From positions 186,001 through 250,000 of the forward strand of contig JAWRVZ010000325.1 of assembly GCA_037043235.1 (NCBI GenBank): a DNA stretch of 64,000 nt. The letters are read 5' to 3'. Position 1 is the stretch's first letter; each line of letters opens with the position of its first letter. Positions 41,301 through 54,300 of this stretch are shown here, piece after piece. A program made the translations under genes and the position numbers. Below the pieces are notes generated by a model. The model saw nothing but the letters and a program-made list of their open reading frames with translations. It searched no databases and was not told where the DNA came from. This DNA comes from Rhodeus uyekii (taxonomy: Eukaryota > Chordata > Actinopteri > Cypriniformes > Acheilognathidae).

Positions 41301-44300
41301 TTTTCTGTTACACCCCCAAGAAGTAAACATTTCATGACTTTCTTCGTAGGCTACTGTCTACTCCCATTTTTATTTTTTGTTACAAGCCGTGTTTCGGTAA
41401 AGCCTGTGTAAAGTTAATTTGTTTCAATGTACCGGTAGGCACCTGCGGCTTATACACATGTGCGTCTTATTTATGTTCAAAATAATATTTTTGTAAAAAT
41501 TTAGAGTGCGGCTTATATTCGGGCGCGCTCAATGGTCCGTAAATTACGGTACTTGAAAACACATGCAGTCAATCAGCTTTCGTGAAGTGTAACCGTGATA
41601 GTTATTCATGACTACCGGCCATCCCCATCACCTACCAATGAATCGGCTGATCTCTCAGCTGGATATGTGGATCTCTAAACCAATAAAACAGATCCACTCT
41701 TGAGTGCAGTACAGACCTTAACAGAATCCTGGTCCTCATCTGACTGCTCGTACGTCTCCTCTCCCAGGAAGTTCCAGGGCGAGCGGGCACTCTGAGCAGC
41801 ATATAACTGCCAGCGCCACAAGGACAGGGGACAGTAGGTGATCCGAAGGGGCAGATTCTCCAGGGTATCATTTATAGGGTAATAGTCCTTCTGCAGGTTC
41901 CAGTAGTCATTGAAATAAACTATTGGATAGTAGTCTCCACTGACTGCATCAAACTTCACATCTGAGAGAAACAGAAGTGCTCAGGTTAACCAGAGGTCAT
42001 TAGAGCTCAATCTACGGCTTTGGGTAAGAAATATCTTAAATTATATGAAGCAGTTTAGCACAAATTAAAACTCACGCTGGTCAAGGGGAGGGGGGACAGA
42101 GCCTTTCACCCAAGCTGTGTGATCATCCACCATGTTGATAGTGAGGTTGGGATGCCAATGGGATATGATCTCCACGGGTCCATGACTCTCTGCTCGCTGG
42201 GAATGCACAAAGAATCACAAAACTTCACAACCTGCGTTTCTTTCATTGACAAAGCAATCCCAGAATGCAAAGCATGGGAAAGATAGATTGTGAAGGCAGC
42301 CCACAAGATTTTGGAAAAAAGTTAGTATCTCTCAAACTTACCTTGATCATTTCTGGATCAGCTTCTGTTTCTCCCGTCAACAAGTTCTTGGTCTTGAGGA
42401 ACTTCCTCCTCTTGTACTTGTTGAGCACTGTTGACGTGGGAAGTGTGTGAAAACAGGCTCTAGGCTTTAAAGTGGGTTCACCTATGCACTAATAATGCGT
42501 TATTACAGGCCTGCTGACACAGCCAAACATGTGAGCAGCAAAAACATGTGTCACAGAGGTGAGTGAGAGAGTGCAAGAAACCAAAGGAAAAACTAGACAC
42601 TCACTTCGAGTGGCATGAACAGTGGATAACCTGCGGTACTGGCCCTTGCGCTTGGGGTCTGGGTGGAAGCCACTTTTGGTGAAGTAAATGTGGATGTATA
42701 TAGAGCCGTTCTGCTTCAAACTCTGTACAAAAAGACAAAAGAGGCAAGGCTATCAGTAACAGACACTCAACTCAAGGGTTTTATGTCGATTTCATTTTGT
42801 TATTTGATTTTTTTAAAGTGTCCAATAAACAATTCTACCGTAATCATTCATTTAAAATAAAACCACTTTTTTTTTCTTTTTTTTTTTACACATGCAGGTT
42901 TTAAATCTATTGCATTCACATTTACAGCAAGTATTCCCATCCCACCTCAGAGAGGTCCAGCTCTTGGTAATGCTCATAGCAGCCATCCCCCAACTCCCCT
43001 GTGGTCCAGTCTCCATAAACCAGATCTTGCTGGTACCAGAACAATGCTTCTGTATTGTTAAAATCTGTAAATGTCTCATTCTCAGAGAGGTATATATATA
43101 AATCCTGTGAAAAGACAAGGAACATCATGTTATGAAAGCAGCTACAAACATGACCCAACTAGATATCCTTGCTTGTTGTTGTTATACATGCAAAATGCCG
43201 ATAAGAAAAGCCTTGATTGTCAATACCATAAGGGTGTCCTTGGGGAAGAGGTTTCGGCTGGGCACTCGCGGAGCTCCTGCTGGAGTGCTGGGGTCTGGAG
43301 TCGATGGACCTCTGCGGAACCAGCTGCTTATAGCCCAGATGATAAAAATCCTGCGCAAAACACAAGAGCAGAACTCATATTAGACTCCAGCTCTATGACG
43401 CTCAGTAAGTGTAATCCCAAAACTCATGATGTAACACTGGTGCCTTATACTGTCAGCTATGACCTAGAGAAGTAAAAGAAAAGTCCAATAAAAACAATAC
43501 ATTTTAACCCACCTTAAATATGAGTAAAGTAAATTTGAAATACCACCATAGAAAGTAATTACTGTCCCCATGACAATGCATAAAAACACTGTGATAAATA
43601 AAAAACTATAAATTGCATAAGTATGATGTTAACAAGTATGAAACCCCCCTGACATCAATTAGAGCATCCAGAACAACTCTGAGAAGTTCAGTCCTCTCAC
43701 GGGACGTCCGTTGAGTAATTCGAGGTTGTCACACTGGGGTTGTTACAATATCACCAGCAGGCAATACCAGTGAAAGACGACAATTCTCAAAAACCAATGG
43801 CTATAGTCAATCCTGGTCATTTAATATTTGCATAAATATTAAAAATTAAACTGCTCAAGTGCATTTGAAAAAGTAATAATAGCATATCGAGCTACAACAC
43901 AGCCATATAATATATAACAGGGCTCTTCGACGTTTCTTAGGGCAAGGGCCTCTTAGGCCAGGGGTGGGCAACCTCAGCTCTCTAGGACTGACATTGCCTA
44001 CCTCTGCCTTAATCGATAGGCTTCTAGAAGCTGCCATCCACATCAGTTTTACAAAAACAAACCACCTCTGTCAATTAAAGACCAAAGAGCAGGATGTTCT
44101 GAAAGTAGACCATGGAGAAAATGTACAACTAAAGATAAGCAATCAGTTAGGTTCACATTAAGGACTCACCTGAAGAGGACACCTTTAATCACCTGCCAGG
44201 CATTGGGCTGCGGCTGCGGTTGCTGTTGGGGGTCCTGTGCAGTCGCATCTGTCTGAACTACCTGGCCTGAAGCAGCTGCCCCATTACTGCTCACCTGCAC

Positions 44301-46747
44301 ACAACATTCAATGAGAAACAAGATTAACAAACATTTAGTACATTTTGTGATAAAGATGTAAAGATCTTTCTAAAATAGTGCCTTAACAGGTTTTATACCA
44401 TCTCTTTTAAAAACATTTTGGTTATACAAGAGATAACTAAACAGAGAAAAGAAGGCCACATATTACAACTATATCTTTACTATATACATGATTACAATTA
44501 CTTTCCCTATCTCTATCTGACATTGGTAGGGTGCCAACTAAGGCACCCTATACTGACAAAACAGGAAATATTAGCGCACACAAAGCCAGATTTTTCTCAT
44601 ACATTTACCAAAACAGATCTCTCTGACTATGAAACCAACTATGCTATACTGACAAAAACTGCTGCTTTCTGCAAATTGACAATTAAGCAAATCCTTCCTC
44701 ATATCTGAGAAAAGAGGCAGATGAGAAAGCCTGACAGAAGTCTGCCATCACCTCAATCTAAAAACACAAATCGCGACCAGTTTCAACCATGACCTAGAAA
44801 GAAATTAATTACGATTACCATATATTTATTTTCACAAGCTCATAAATCGACTACTCTAGCTTTCACCCAGCTCTGTATTCCTACCGTTCCCTTTTTTCTT
44901 TTTGACCAGCTGAAAGCAATTTGCCTAGGAAAATTATTTAGATTTGACACGCTACTGAACAGGGTAAATATTAAACATTTTTTTAACACCAGGGTGAGCA
45001 CAGAATTGCTTGTGACTGGATTTAGGTAAACTAAACTGAGGCAGAAGACAGGGATCTGATTTGCAATGATTCGGTTTACAATCCAGATGTCTAAAGATTA
45101 GAGATAACAGCTCTGGCACGATAATACGTCCCAAAAGGCTCTTCACCAAGTTACATATAGAATTCATAAATACAGCAACAACAAAAAAACATGAATTGCG
45201 GTCTAAACTAAGATCCAACATGTTAAAAATCAAGCTTTGGTTGATATTAATGTTTGTGCACTTGCATGGAGTATATCTTCAGCCTAAAACTCACTATTAC
45301 TGGGTCCAGGACTTACTATTCTTCCTTAAAAGACCTCAGGCGATGAATGTGGGCAGCCAATCATGGCCAGCCCTCTGTATGAACACCGGGTCCCCCAGGG
45401 ATAAGACCCCTATTGTTCTCAATATACAGGCAAAATGCAAATCTATTGTAGCTTTTTCCAAATGGTTATGCTTAACCTAATCACTAATGATGGGATGGTC
45501 TGTCTGGAAAGGGTGGAGACCCTAAAGCTGTGTTGTCAACATGATTTTGTCAACAGAAGCAGTTTAACCACTTCACTACTTACAGATATCCCATCTAAAG
45601 CTTGGTTGGTGGACATGAAAAAGGAGAAACAAAAAAAACAAGGAAGATGGATTTAATAAAACAATAAGTGACATAAGGCCAGTCTTTGTTTCCAATAAAA
45701 TGAACAAGATTGAGAAGTCAACAGAAATACTGAGAAACCGTTCTCCATGTTTACATTTGAAAGCCCACGTTTGTTTTGGAAAAGGATTTGTAAACCTGAG
45801 TAATGTCTATGATCCATAACACCTATGTGACCTTTATAACCTGTGTAATCAGTAACCAGCTGGTTATTCATCCAGATGAGTGAAGCTAACCTTGCTATCA
45901 AGGCTACAATTCAAGTTATCTCTCCTGATGCTGTCCTTCCAGACCATCCAGAAATGGATTTAAAAAAAAAAAAAAGTGTTCCCTACAAAAAGGACAGAAT
46001 GAAATCTGTAATTGAAAGCAGATCTTTACAAGCAGGGCTCATCGTCCCTGATTTAAACCCCTTACACTAGCAGTTGACAGCACACTATAATCATTACAAA
46101 ACTACTAACCACCAACACAGTTCCTCCAAGTACAGCCAAGACACGTGCTATTGTATCAATATACCGTCTAACTGGAGGATTAATGGTCAGGATTGCACAA
46201 TACTGCCATCTTTAAACTGCTTTGACATTTGCCAGCATGCTAAGACTGATAGACACCAGCTCATAACATTATATAGAGCGGTTTATGAATAACACTCAAT
46301 ACAGGCTGTGTCTTAAAGCCTAGACAGGGTTTGAGTGAATTAAAGGTGCGTTCAAACGTGATGATGCAAAAAAAAACTGCTGGAAAATGAGGCAGTAGAT
46401 GCTAGTCTTTAAAATACAGCTTTTATGATAAATAAACGAAACGAATTTAGCTTTTTTTAAATGAGATGTGCCAGTAAAAACAAGTCAGTCAATCGCACAG
46501 ACCCTTCGTGACTCTCATTTCTCCCTCACTGCATGTTGAATTAAGGGTCGCTGGTTCAGACCGGCAATCTGGATTTCTTCCTTAAAACCGACAGGAAGCG
46601 AGTCTTTACTCTCGTGGACTTGTGGACGACATGAAAGCTGTTCGCAGACGAGTCGATACGACGGCTACACTTGATCACTTCGATTATACTCACCTCTCCG
46701 TTGCTTACGGACGACTGCTGGGTTGCTTGAGTCTCCTGCGCCGCCAT
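38347..46747 (-). CDS. clptm1: CLPTM1, multipass membrane protein (cleft lip and palate transmembrane protein 1)
   Basis: Fourteen coding exons on the minus strand: 46694-46747, 44170-44294, 43227-43350, 42946-43104, 42605-42722, 42342-42427, 42076-42196, 41717-41961, 40465-40558, 40177-40367, 39981-40076, 39762-39897, 38647-38814 and 38347-38525. They total 1896 bases, 631 residues (human 669). Conserved blocks include NAWQVIKGVLFRIFIIWAIS, LFWYQQDLVYGDWT, FNDYWNLQKDYYPIN, SLEGLSVRS, ILDNETNFVVQ, LEPQ-free hydrophobic segments from about 345 to 580, and RWIYRVDP before a polar tail. The N-terminal half is predicted to lie in the lumen; the C-terminal half has several membrane helices. The family (with CLPTM1L) is ER-resident; CLPTM1 restrains GABA-A receptor export and CLPTM1L is a lipid scramblase. 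The start MAAQETQ matches human MAAAQEADG; an in-frame ATG five codons upstream (46762) is also possible. Confidence 0.96.
41139..41549. mobile_element. MITE with TACC(G)TAATTT ends in clptm1 intron 8
   Basis: The left end reads TACCATAATTTCTGGACTAT and the right end TCCGTAAATTACGGTA, an imperfect inverse, with TA at both edges. The interior repeats CGGCTTATACA / TGCGGCTTATA motifs in inverse positions. This family is common in fish. Non-coding, about 410 bases. Confidence 0.65.
44527..44550. repeat. Perfect 9-bp hairpin in clptm1 intron 1
   Basis: TAGGGTGCC, a six-base loop and GGCACCCTA form a perfect stem. No role is evident. Confidence 0.7.
45190..45660 (+). pseudogene. Possible decayed LINE fragment in clptm1 intron 1
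   Basis: Frames around 45270-45550 contain HYYWVQDLLFFL, then WPALCMN and PIVLNIQAKCKSI. Their order and spacing recall the region after the reverse transcriptase of L1-type elements (YYWA.QL, then a W.E block, then P.V.NT..IW). The frame is broken near 45480. Identification is weak. Confidence 0.3.
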
Positions 46748-46796
46748 CTTACCTGTCTCCATCGCACACTGTAATGTGCTGGGATGTCATCGCAAA

Positions 46797-46806
46797 TCTC
46801 GCGAGA
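46797..46806. promoter_or_regulatory. clptm1: TCTCGCGAGA promoter box of clptm1
   Basis: A perfect palindromic TCTCGCGAGA sits 50 bases upstream of the clptm1 start codon (minus strand), with a CpG-rich surround and no TATA box. The same box precedes cul5 in this window. Confidence 0.65.
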
Positions 46807-47079
46807 CTTTCTGTCTGGGAACCGCCAATCGAAACCGGTCGTGTCGGAGAACCGGTCAAACGAACGTCATATATGACAGTATACTTCGAGCTGAAACGAC
46901 TAAATAATCCATGTTTGTCTTCTACTGTGCTGCTTGTTAAGTTTTGTTAATAAAGCTTTTTGTTGTAGTTTCATATGTCCCAGTTCAGTTGGTTGTCTCG
47001 ACCCTTAATATACAGTTGGTGTTCCCTGATAACACACACCTCTCAGAGATGTCTATTTGATGTGTGTGTACATCTGAAA

Positions 47080-47170
47080 GTTTTTAAAGAGTTTACTCAT
47101 CTGCAATGAGTTTTTAAAAGAGTTTACTCATCTGCAATGAGTTTTTAAAAGAGTTTACTCATCTGCAATG
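47080..47170. repeat. Three-copy 31-base tandem repeat
   Basis: The unit GAGTTTACTCATCTGCAATG plus GAGTTTTTAAAA recurs three times almost unchanged. Confidence 0.9.
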
Positions 47171-49240
47171 TGTCTCTTGGACGTTTCCTGTCAGATGTTA
47201 AATAGACATTCTTCTAGTGTTCATCCACTTTCTGCATTCTTCAGTTGGATGTTGCTTTGGATAAAAGCGTCTGCTGAATTAATCAATGTAAATGTAGAAA
47301 ATGTCTTTAAATTGTTTATGGGATGTATCTCGGGATGTATTTTGGGATGTATCTTAAAGACACTTCTCGGATATATTTTTACACAGCAGATGCTTTGCAG
47401 ATGATGCGTTCTTTACAGACCTCTTGCAGACTAATTTCAGTTATTTTACCAAAGCTGTTTGTTTGTTTTAGTTTATATTTTCAATTCTTTTTTGTTTTTA
47501 TTAAGGGTCCAAGCACAGAAGCACATACACTCTTCTTCTTCTTCTTCTTATTCTATAAAAGTGTGTGGGTGTCAAAGACCATGAATCACAGACCACAAAA
47601 TAGTCAGGGTGGTCCCAATCATGCACCACAACTCACACACACACCCACTTGACACAACGTGGCACAATAACTCTGCAACATTTGTGACAGAATCAAACAT
47701 CGTATTTTTTAGTAATTCCTGCTTTTAGGCGCAATCCCCGAACAATAGTGAGTCTAACTTTTCTGTGTAAGGGTGGTTTGCCTACGGTGGTTCGGGTTGC
47801 AGGATTGCCGAAGGATTAAAGAAACGTTATCAGCAAGATGGTAGAAAGCTATTCATTTCTGATCTATTGCCACCCACTGCTACTTTTTCCAATGACGGAA
47901 ATAAGTGTAGTAATAGCAAAATATGTGGGAGAGCGTTGCTATTGCGTGATGATACTGCACTGCAGTAGCGCATTAAAGCTAATACTAAATCAAAACTAGT
48001 TAGTATCATTTGTAATTGAAATGTGTAAAGAGAAAGGACCATAGAGGGAAAGAAGAGACAGAGAAAAAGAGCAATGAAAAGCTGAGGCAAGAAGAGAAGA
48101 GAGCAATAGTTCAATCCTCTTTTATCCCATGTGACTGAAACTCAAAGCAAGACATTCAAACTGACCAATCAGATTACAGCTTCCCCCAACATACTAAAGG
48201 TGTGACAATTCATAGACCTTGGTGAATGAACATCTTGGCCTACAGGCCTTGATCACTATCAACTATCAGCCTTTAGGAAATCCAAATGGCGCTTGTGTTA
48301 AGAAAGAGGGGGTTGAAACAGTAAAGCAAACTCCTTTGTTCAGTTTCATATATATTTGATTATATTCAACCCTACAAATGATTATCTAAAAACTTTATAT
48401 TCTAACTTGTTAAAAAAAATCTAACTCCTTGGTCATTTATCAGACCTTCACCAAACTTACATTTATTCATTCATTTACATTTATGCATTTGGCAGACGCT
48501 TTTGTCCAAAGCAACTTACACTGCATTTAAGATACAGATTGATATTGTAATATAAACCACATGCTAATATAATCAAATATTATATTAGCATACACATGCT
48601 ATTATAAAAGTTATGAAAAAATGTTTAATTGAGATTTCCATTCCTTTGAATGGACTTACATTTTCTAGTTAATTTGCGGCAAACTGCAAGCATAAGGTTA
48701 TATAGAAATATATAGACATCCTGAGACATCCTATGACATATGACTAAGCTCAATTTAAATGTCGAATATGAGTCACACAACACATATTACTTAAACCTGA
48801 CTTTAAGGGAAGATTCAAGATGGGCGTTGCTATAAAAACCAAGATATATTTCAATTGGATCACTAATCATTCACATGCCATTTGTGCACACGCCAATGAG
48901 TGTTGCTTGTGGCTATATATACTGTATAATTTTTACTTTAGTCTACATGAAGTCTTTATTTTAGTTTTTGTTTCTACAGTATTTCTATTTCCTTTAACAA
49001 GCACAATTCACTTAGCAGGATACAATTTGTGTATTGTTGTTTAAAGGATTTCTTTTTCTTTCCAGATTACACATTTAGGTCTAGTAGTGTATTACTAGAT
49101 TGACATCCAGCATGGTAGAAACAGCAGCCAGGCACTCGTTGAATTTTTTTAAACTTTCCATCCCGTTACTTTTGAACTGCTATGGATGATGTGCTTAAAC
49201 AAACTAAGCCGTTGATCATGAAACATTAAGTACATACATA

Positions 49241-50658
49241 CAGTGGTGTGAAAAAGAGTTTGCCCCCTTCCTGGTTTCTTATTTCTTGCATGTTTGTCAC
49301 AGTTAAATGTTTCAGATCATTAAACAAATTTAAATATCAATTAAAGATAACACAAGTAAACACAAAATGCCATTTTTAAATGATGGTTGTTATTATTAAG
49401 GGAAAACAAAATCCAAACCTACATGGCCCAGTGTGAAAAAGTTTTGAATAAAACATAACTTAACCAGGGTTTATCACACCAGGTCTGATTACCTCCACAC
49501 CTATTCTCAATCAAGAAATCACTTAAATGGGACCTGCCTGACAAAGTGAAGTAGACCAAAAGATCTTCAAAAGGTAGACATCATGCCGAGATCCAAAGAA
49601 ATTCAAAACAAATGAGAAAGTAATTGAGATCTATTGGAAAATGTTATAAAGCCATTTCTAAAGTTTTGGGACTACAGAGATCCACAGCTAGAGCCTTTAT
49701 CCACAAATGGCGAAAAAATAGAACATGGCAAACCTTCCCAGAAGTGGCTAAAATTACTCCAAGAGTGCAGCAACGACTCATCTAAGAGGTCACAGAAGAC
49801 CCACAACAACATCCAAAGAACTGCACTTGCCTCAGTTAAAGTCAGTGTTCGTGACTCCACCTTAAGAAAGAGACTGGGCAAAAATGGCCAAGATCCAAGA
49901 TGAAAACCATTGCTGAGCAAAAAGAACATTAAGGCTTGAGTCATTTTTACCAGAAAAATTCTTGATGATCCCCAAGACTTTTGGGAAGATACTCTGTGGA
50001 TTGATGAGACAAAAGTTAAACTTTTTGAGAGGTGTGTGTCCCATTACATCTGCCGTAAAAGTAACAACGTATTTCAGAAAAAGAACATCACAGTAAAATA
50101 TGGTGGTGGTAGTGTGATGGTCTAGGACTGTTTTGCTGGGACTATTTTGGAAGACTTGCTGTGATAAATGGAACCATGAATTCTTCTGTCTACCAAAAAA
50201 TCCTGAAGGAGAATGTTTGAGACCTCAAGCTAAAGCAAACTTTTAGTTCTGCAGCAGGACAATGATCCAAAACACACCTGCAAGTCGACCTGCATGTAGT
50301 CGAGTTACAACAAATCTGCAAAGAAGAGTGGGCCAAAATTCCTCCACAGCGCTGTAAAAGACTCATTGCAAGTTATTGCAAATGCTTGATTGTAGTTGTT
50401 GCTGCTAAGGGTGACCCAACTAGACATTAGGTTTAGGGGGCAAACACTTTTTTTTTTACACAGGGGCATGTAGATTTGGATTTTGCATCCCTTAATAACA
50501 ACCTTAATTTAAAAACTGGAGTTTGTGTTTACTTGTGTTACCAATATTTAAATTTGTTTGATGATCTGAACCATTTAAGTGTGACAAACGTCCCCCCCCC
50601 CCCCCCCCCCCAAAAAAAAAAAAATCAGGAAGGGGGCAAACTCTTTTTCACACCACTG
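49241..50658 (+). mobile_element. Tc1-like DNA transposon, inactivated
   Basis: Ends are perfectly inverted for over 30 bases (CAGTGGTGTGAAAAAGAGTT on the left and its inverse on the right), and the inverted repeats extend with differences for about 210 bases. TA lies directly outside both ends (49239-49240, 50659-50660), the target duplication of Tc1/mariner elements. The centre is a broken transposase gene. A poly-C/poly-A run (50593-50624) interrupts the right repeat. Confidence 0.88.
49583..50390 (+). pseudogene. Broken Tc1-like transposase
   Basis: The start ATGCCGAGATCCAAAGAAAT is typical of Tc1-like transposases but hits a stop after nine codons. Later pieces such as SVRDSTLRKRL and a stretch reading from TGGATTGATGAGACAAAAGT (the D-E region of the catalytic domain) lie in different frames and are crossed by stops. 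No intact product is possible. Confidence 0.75.
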
Positions 50659-51324
50659 TAAATCTAGTAATTCACAAATATCTAACTAAAAAAACTAAGC
50701 TACAGATAGTGTGTGTCCAAATTTTGTGGATAGGAGTCATATGAAGCTTTGACTTGTCTTGTTGGCATCACATTTGTATAGGTCAAAACTGGATATTTAG
50801 ACAGCTGGTATTAAACATTTAATTATGGACTCAATGTTTTAAAATTTGATATAGCCCTAATGTATTTCTGCAAATATTTAATCTTTTAAAGGCATAGTTT
50901 GCTGTCATAGTTTGCTGGCAATACTGTCATCATTTAGGCTACTCACCCTCATACAATCCCAAACTAGGCTTAAAACCTGTACTAATAATGACTGCGTGGA
51001 AAATCTATAGGGCCATCTTACTCTAAGGGTCAATTTTTATCTTTACACTTTATTTTGACTCCTGGCATATCCTTCATTAAAGACACAGAGACGCAAATTT
51101 AGATCAGTTAGCCTCAAAACTGATTTGACTCACTATATGTGACAAAACATGATATTCAGATGAAATTACAAAATTAAGGGGGAAAAGGTGATTAGATGAG
51201 ATTTGAAAAAGGCTATAAGTTTCGTTTTTGAGAAATGGAGAGCTACCGTTGTGGCTATAAAGCCTCAACTGAGCTGTTTACATTCAGCATATCTGACAGC
51301 AGCAGGAGCCGACACAAATGCGAC

Positions 51325-54300
51325 ATGGACAGAAGTAACTGGTGAGAAACCTCTTTAATAGCAACACAATAGAAGACTAGCAGATGTTCTGATGAAATCA
51401 TGTAACATTATTATCATGTATTCAGCTTATTCGAATCAATATAACTTGCTGTTGTTGTTTTTTTTTTTTTTAAAGAATGTTGCTTGATTGAGTAACAATC
51501 TAAATACAGAATTGAATGTTAAGTGCTTTAAAATAATATAAACATAAAAAATAAAAATAAAAAACTGCGGTCCTGAAACGGCAGCCTTCGGTATTGCAGG
51601 ATTATAGGTACTTCTACTGGCTAGAGTTTGGTTTCGTTTCACGCTACAGGAATATGAAATTTAGGAAACAAAACTATGGCAAGCCGATTTAACATAAAAT
51701 GTCTCCAGCCTCACTTTTCGTAAATACATTTTTATGCAGTTCTTCAATTCAGTTATTCCTAGAAACAATTACAATTGTAGACCTCTACAATGCAATTATT
51801 TCAAGTAATATTATTTCAATTAGACAGCTCACTAATTAAATTTTTACTAGTAACAACTATGATTAGAGATCTCTCTAAATCAATTATTAATAGTAACAGT
51901 TGCAATTAGCTAGTTCTTTAATTCACTAATTACTAGTAACAATTATGATTAGAGAGCTCTACAATTGAATTATTACTAGTAAGTGACAATTAGCAAGCTA
52001 GAGTCAATTATAACTAACTGTTACAATTAGAGAGCTCTACTGTTCAATTTCTACTAATAACGGTTACAATTAGCAAGCTCTACAGTTTAATTATTAACAG
52101 TTACAATTAGAGAGATCACCAATACAATTATTTCTAGTAACAATTATGATTAGAGAACTCTAAATCAATTATTACTAATAGTAGTATATAGACTGAGACC
52201 GGTCTTAAGACCATTTTTTAAAAGTCTTGTCATGGTCTTGACTGCATTTGTACTCCATCTTGTCTCTGTTTCAGACAAAGAGGATTTGTGATTTTATCTA
52301 AGTTTTATCTAAATTGCTGGTGCATTGTCTGATGTATTTCTTAACATCATTGATGTGATTTGATGTCAAATATACTGCCTAAAATGCAATCAATAACTTA
52401 TTCCTAATGTGATTTATTTTATTACTGTTGTGCCGCATCGAAATCAATGCAGGATTCTCTCAAAAATGTTGTCTGCAAAAACATACTTGTGTGAGATCTT
52501 AATTTTCATTTTTATAACATATAGGATATAATTATCCCATATCACAAGAGCAAGAGAGAGGTTTTCATGAACATGAGTATGATTGCAAACGTGAATTAAT
52601 AAGTTAATACTATGTAACATACCTTTTAGACACAATTTTAAACAGAAATATTTGTTGTTTCAGCTATGTGTTTCATTGGTAAATGAATCAGATACTTTGA
52701 ACAAATGATTCTGTGACTCATTACGTGTTTTGATTTCATTACATAATTAAATGTACCTCTATCATTTTATTTTTTCATCATGTCTATATTCCAAATGTTC
52801 TTTTTAAAACATTAATTTGAATTTTTTTAATGCAGGTGTAATTGCACCAGTTCAGATGCAACTTCGGCAACACAGAGATTAATATTATTGTTAACAGTCA
52901 TATATAGTGTCTTATTATTCTAACTGTATTTATTGATTAAATATGAGACATTTCTCAGACAGTAGATACAGATGTTCACAATGAATTTGAGAAGTGCTGG
53001 TCTAGTCTTGTTCTTGGTTTAGGTGGTCTTGACTACAATACTAATTACTAGTAACAATTATAATTGTAGAACTCTCTAATTCAATTTTTACTAGAAACAA
53101 TTACAATTAGAGAGCTCTACAAATAAAATGTTTCCTAGTCATATGTCCCCATTGACTTCTATTATTTTTTTGTTACAGATCTCCAAAATTGAATTCTTAT
53201 CAGTAAAAAATGCAGTTACGACAGGTAACACTGGAAACAATTTAAGCTAAAGTTAAAATGGCTTGCCATACAAGAACTGTTCAGACAGAATAGTACAAGA
53301 CAATGATGTGTATGAGTAGATTATTTTAAAGAAATAACTTTTCCGACATATAGAATATAAACTTGACTAGCTATTTTGCAAATGAAAAATTTATGGGGAC
53401 GTTACTGTTGAATGTTCCCTAAACAGGCATAGTAACATTTACAAAATGTTGGACAAATATCAAACTAAACATTTCAGACAAAAAGTTCCATGAACAATGT
53501 ATAGATAGGCAATTTTTTTTGTGCTAATGTTTTGAGTACATTATTAAAGACCAGATAATCTTATATGAACAATTTTGTTAACGCTACTGGAATAGTGTGT
53601 GTTCATAATCTTTCCAGAGCGTTCTGAGAAGCTTCCGTTAGCTCAGTTGTAACGGACCCTTTTCACAGACTGTGATGACGCAATTTAACGGTCAAATGTG
53701 ACTACGAGTTTTAACAGTCATAAGCATAATACAGAAAATACAAAAAATACAGTAAATACAGAAACATAAGTATTATATTTAAATATTTTACATGTGTGTA
53801 CACTTCTAATTTTTAATAAACGTTTTTAATAAACTTAGTGTTATTACCATTGAATTAAATTACAAGAATAATAATTTGATGCTGCCGTGAAGGTGTCTCT
53901 AAGCGACTGTGAAGTTAACATCATATAAATCTCTCTCTATTTTTTTCCTCTTTTTGAAAGTTGTGAAAACACTTTTGTAGCGTTTTTCTTGCTATTTCTG
54001 CAAAAGAGAACACAAAAATAGCTCATGTATTTTCTCCTTCACCGCTATAAAAGTTTACCCAACTATGACGACTTCCGCTTCTGAGAAACCAGTAAATGTG
54101 ATAATGGTTTCTTGATAATATCCAATGTTTCAAGGGAATTTAATTATGTAATTATAGTATATAACGTTTCTTCACAGGGTTTCGGCCTATCTAATGCTAT
54201 GGCTTCTCATTTGTGTTGGTAAGTAGCCAAAAGTAGGCCAACTTCATTAGGCTATTTATAAGCATTTTTGCATTTCTAATAGTTTAATAATAATGTATCC

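Larger units (their letters stand above)
46810..51320. other. Gene-free stretch between clptm1 and the immunoglobulin-like gene
   Basis: Contains a three-copy repeat (47080-47170), SINE tails (47248-47295 and, reversed, 48462-48535), a Tc1-like transposon (49241-50658) and part of a fold-back MITE near 50890-50985. No credible host gene was seen. Confidence 0.6.

Noticed and set aside
44418..44708. 96-residue open frame in clptm1 intron 1
   Set aside because: No recognisable motifs; it is intronic to clptm1 on the opposite strand, and the nearby LINE-like signal is too weak to link to it.
48820..49044. Hydrophobic 74-residue open frame
   Set aside because: Low-complexity AT-rich translation with no splice partners and no family resemblance.
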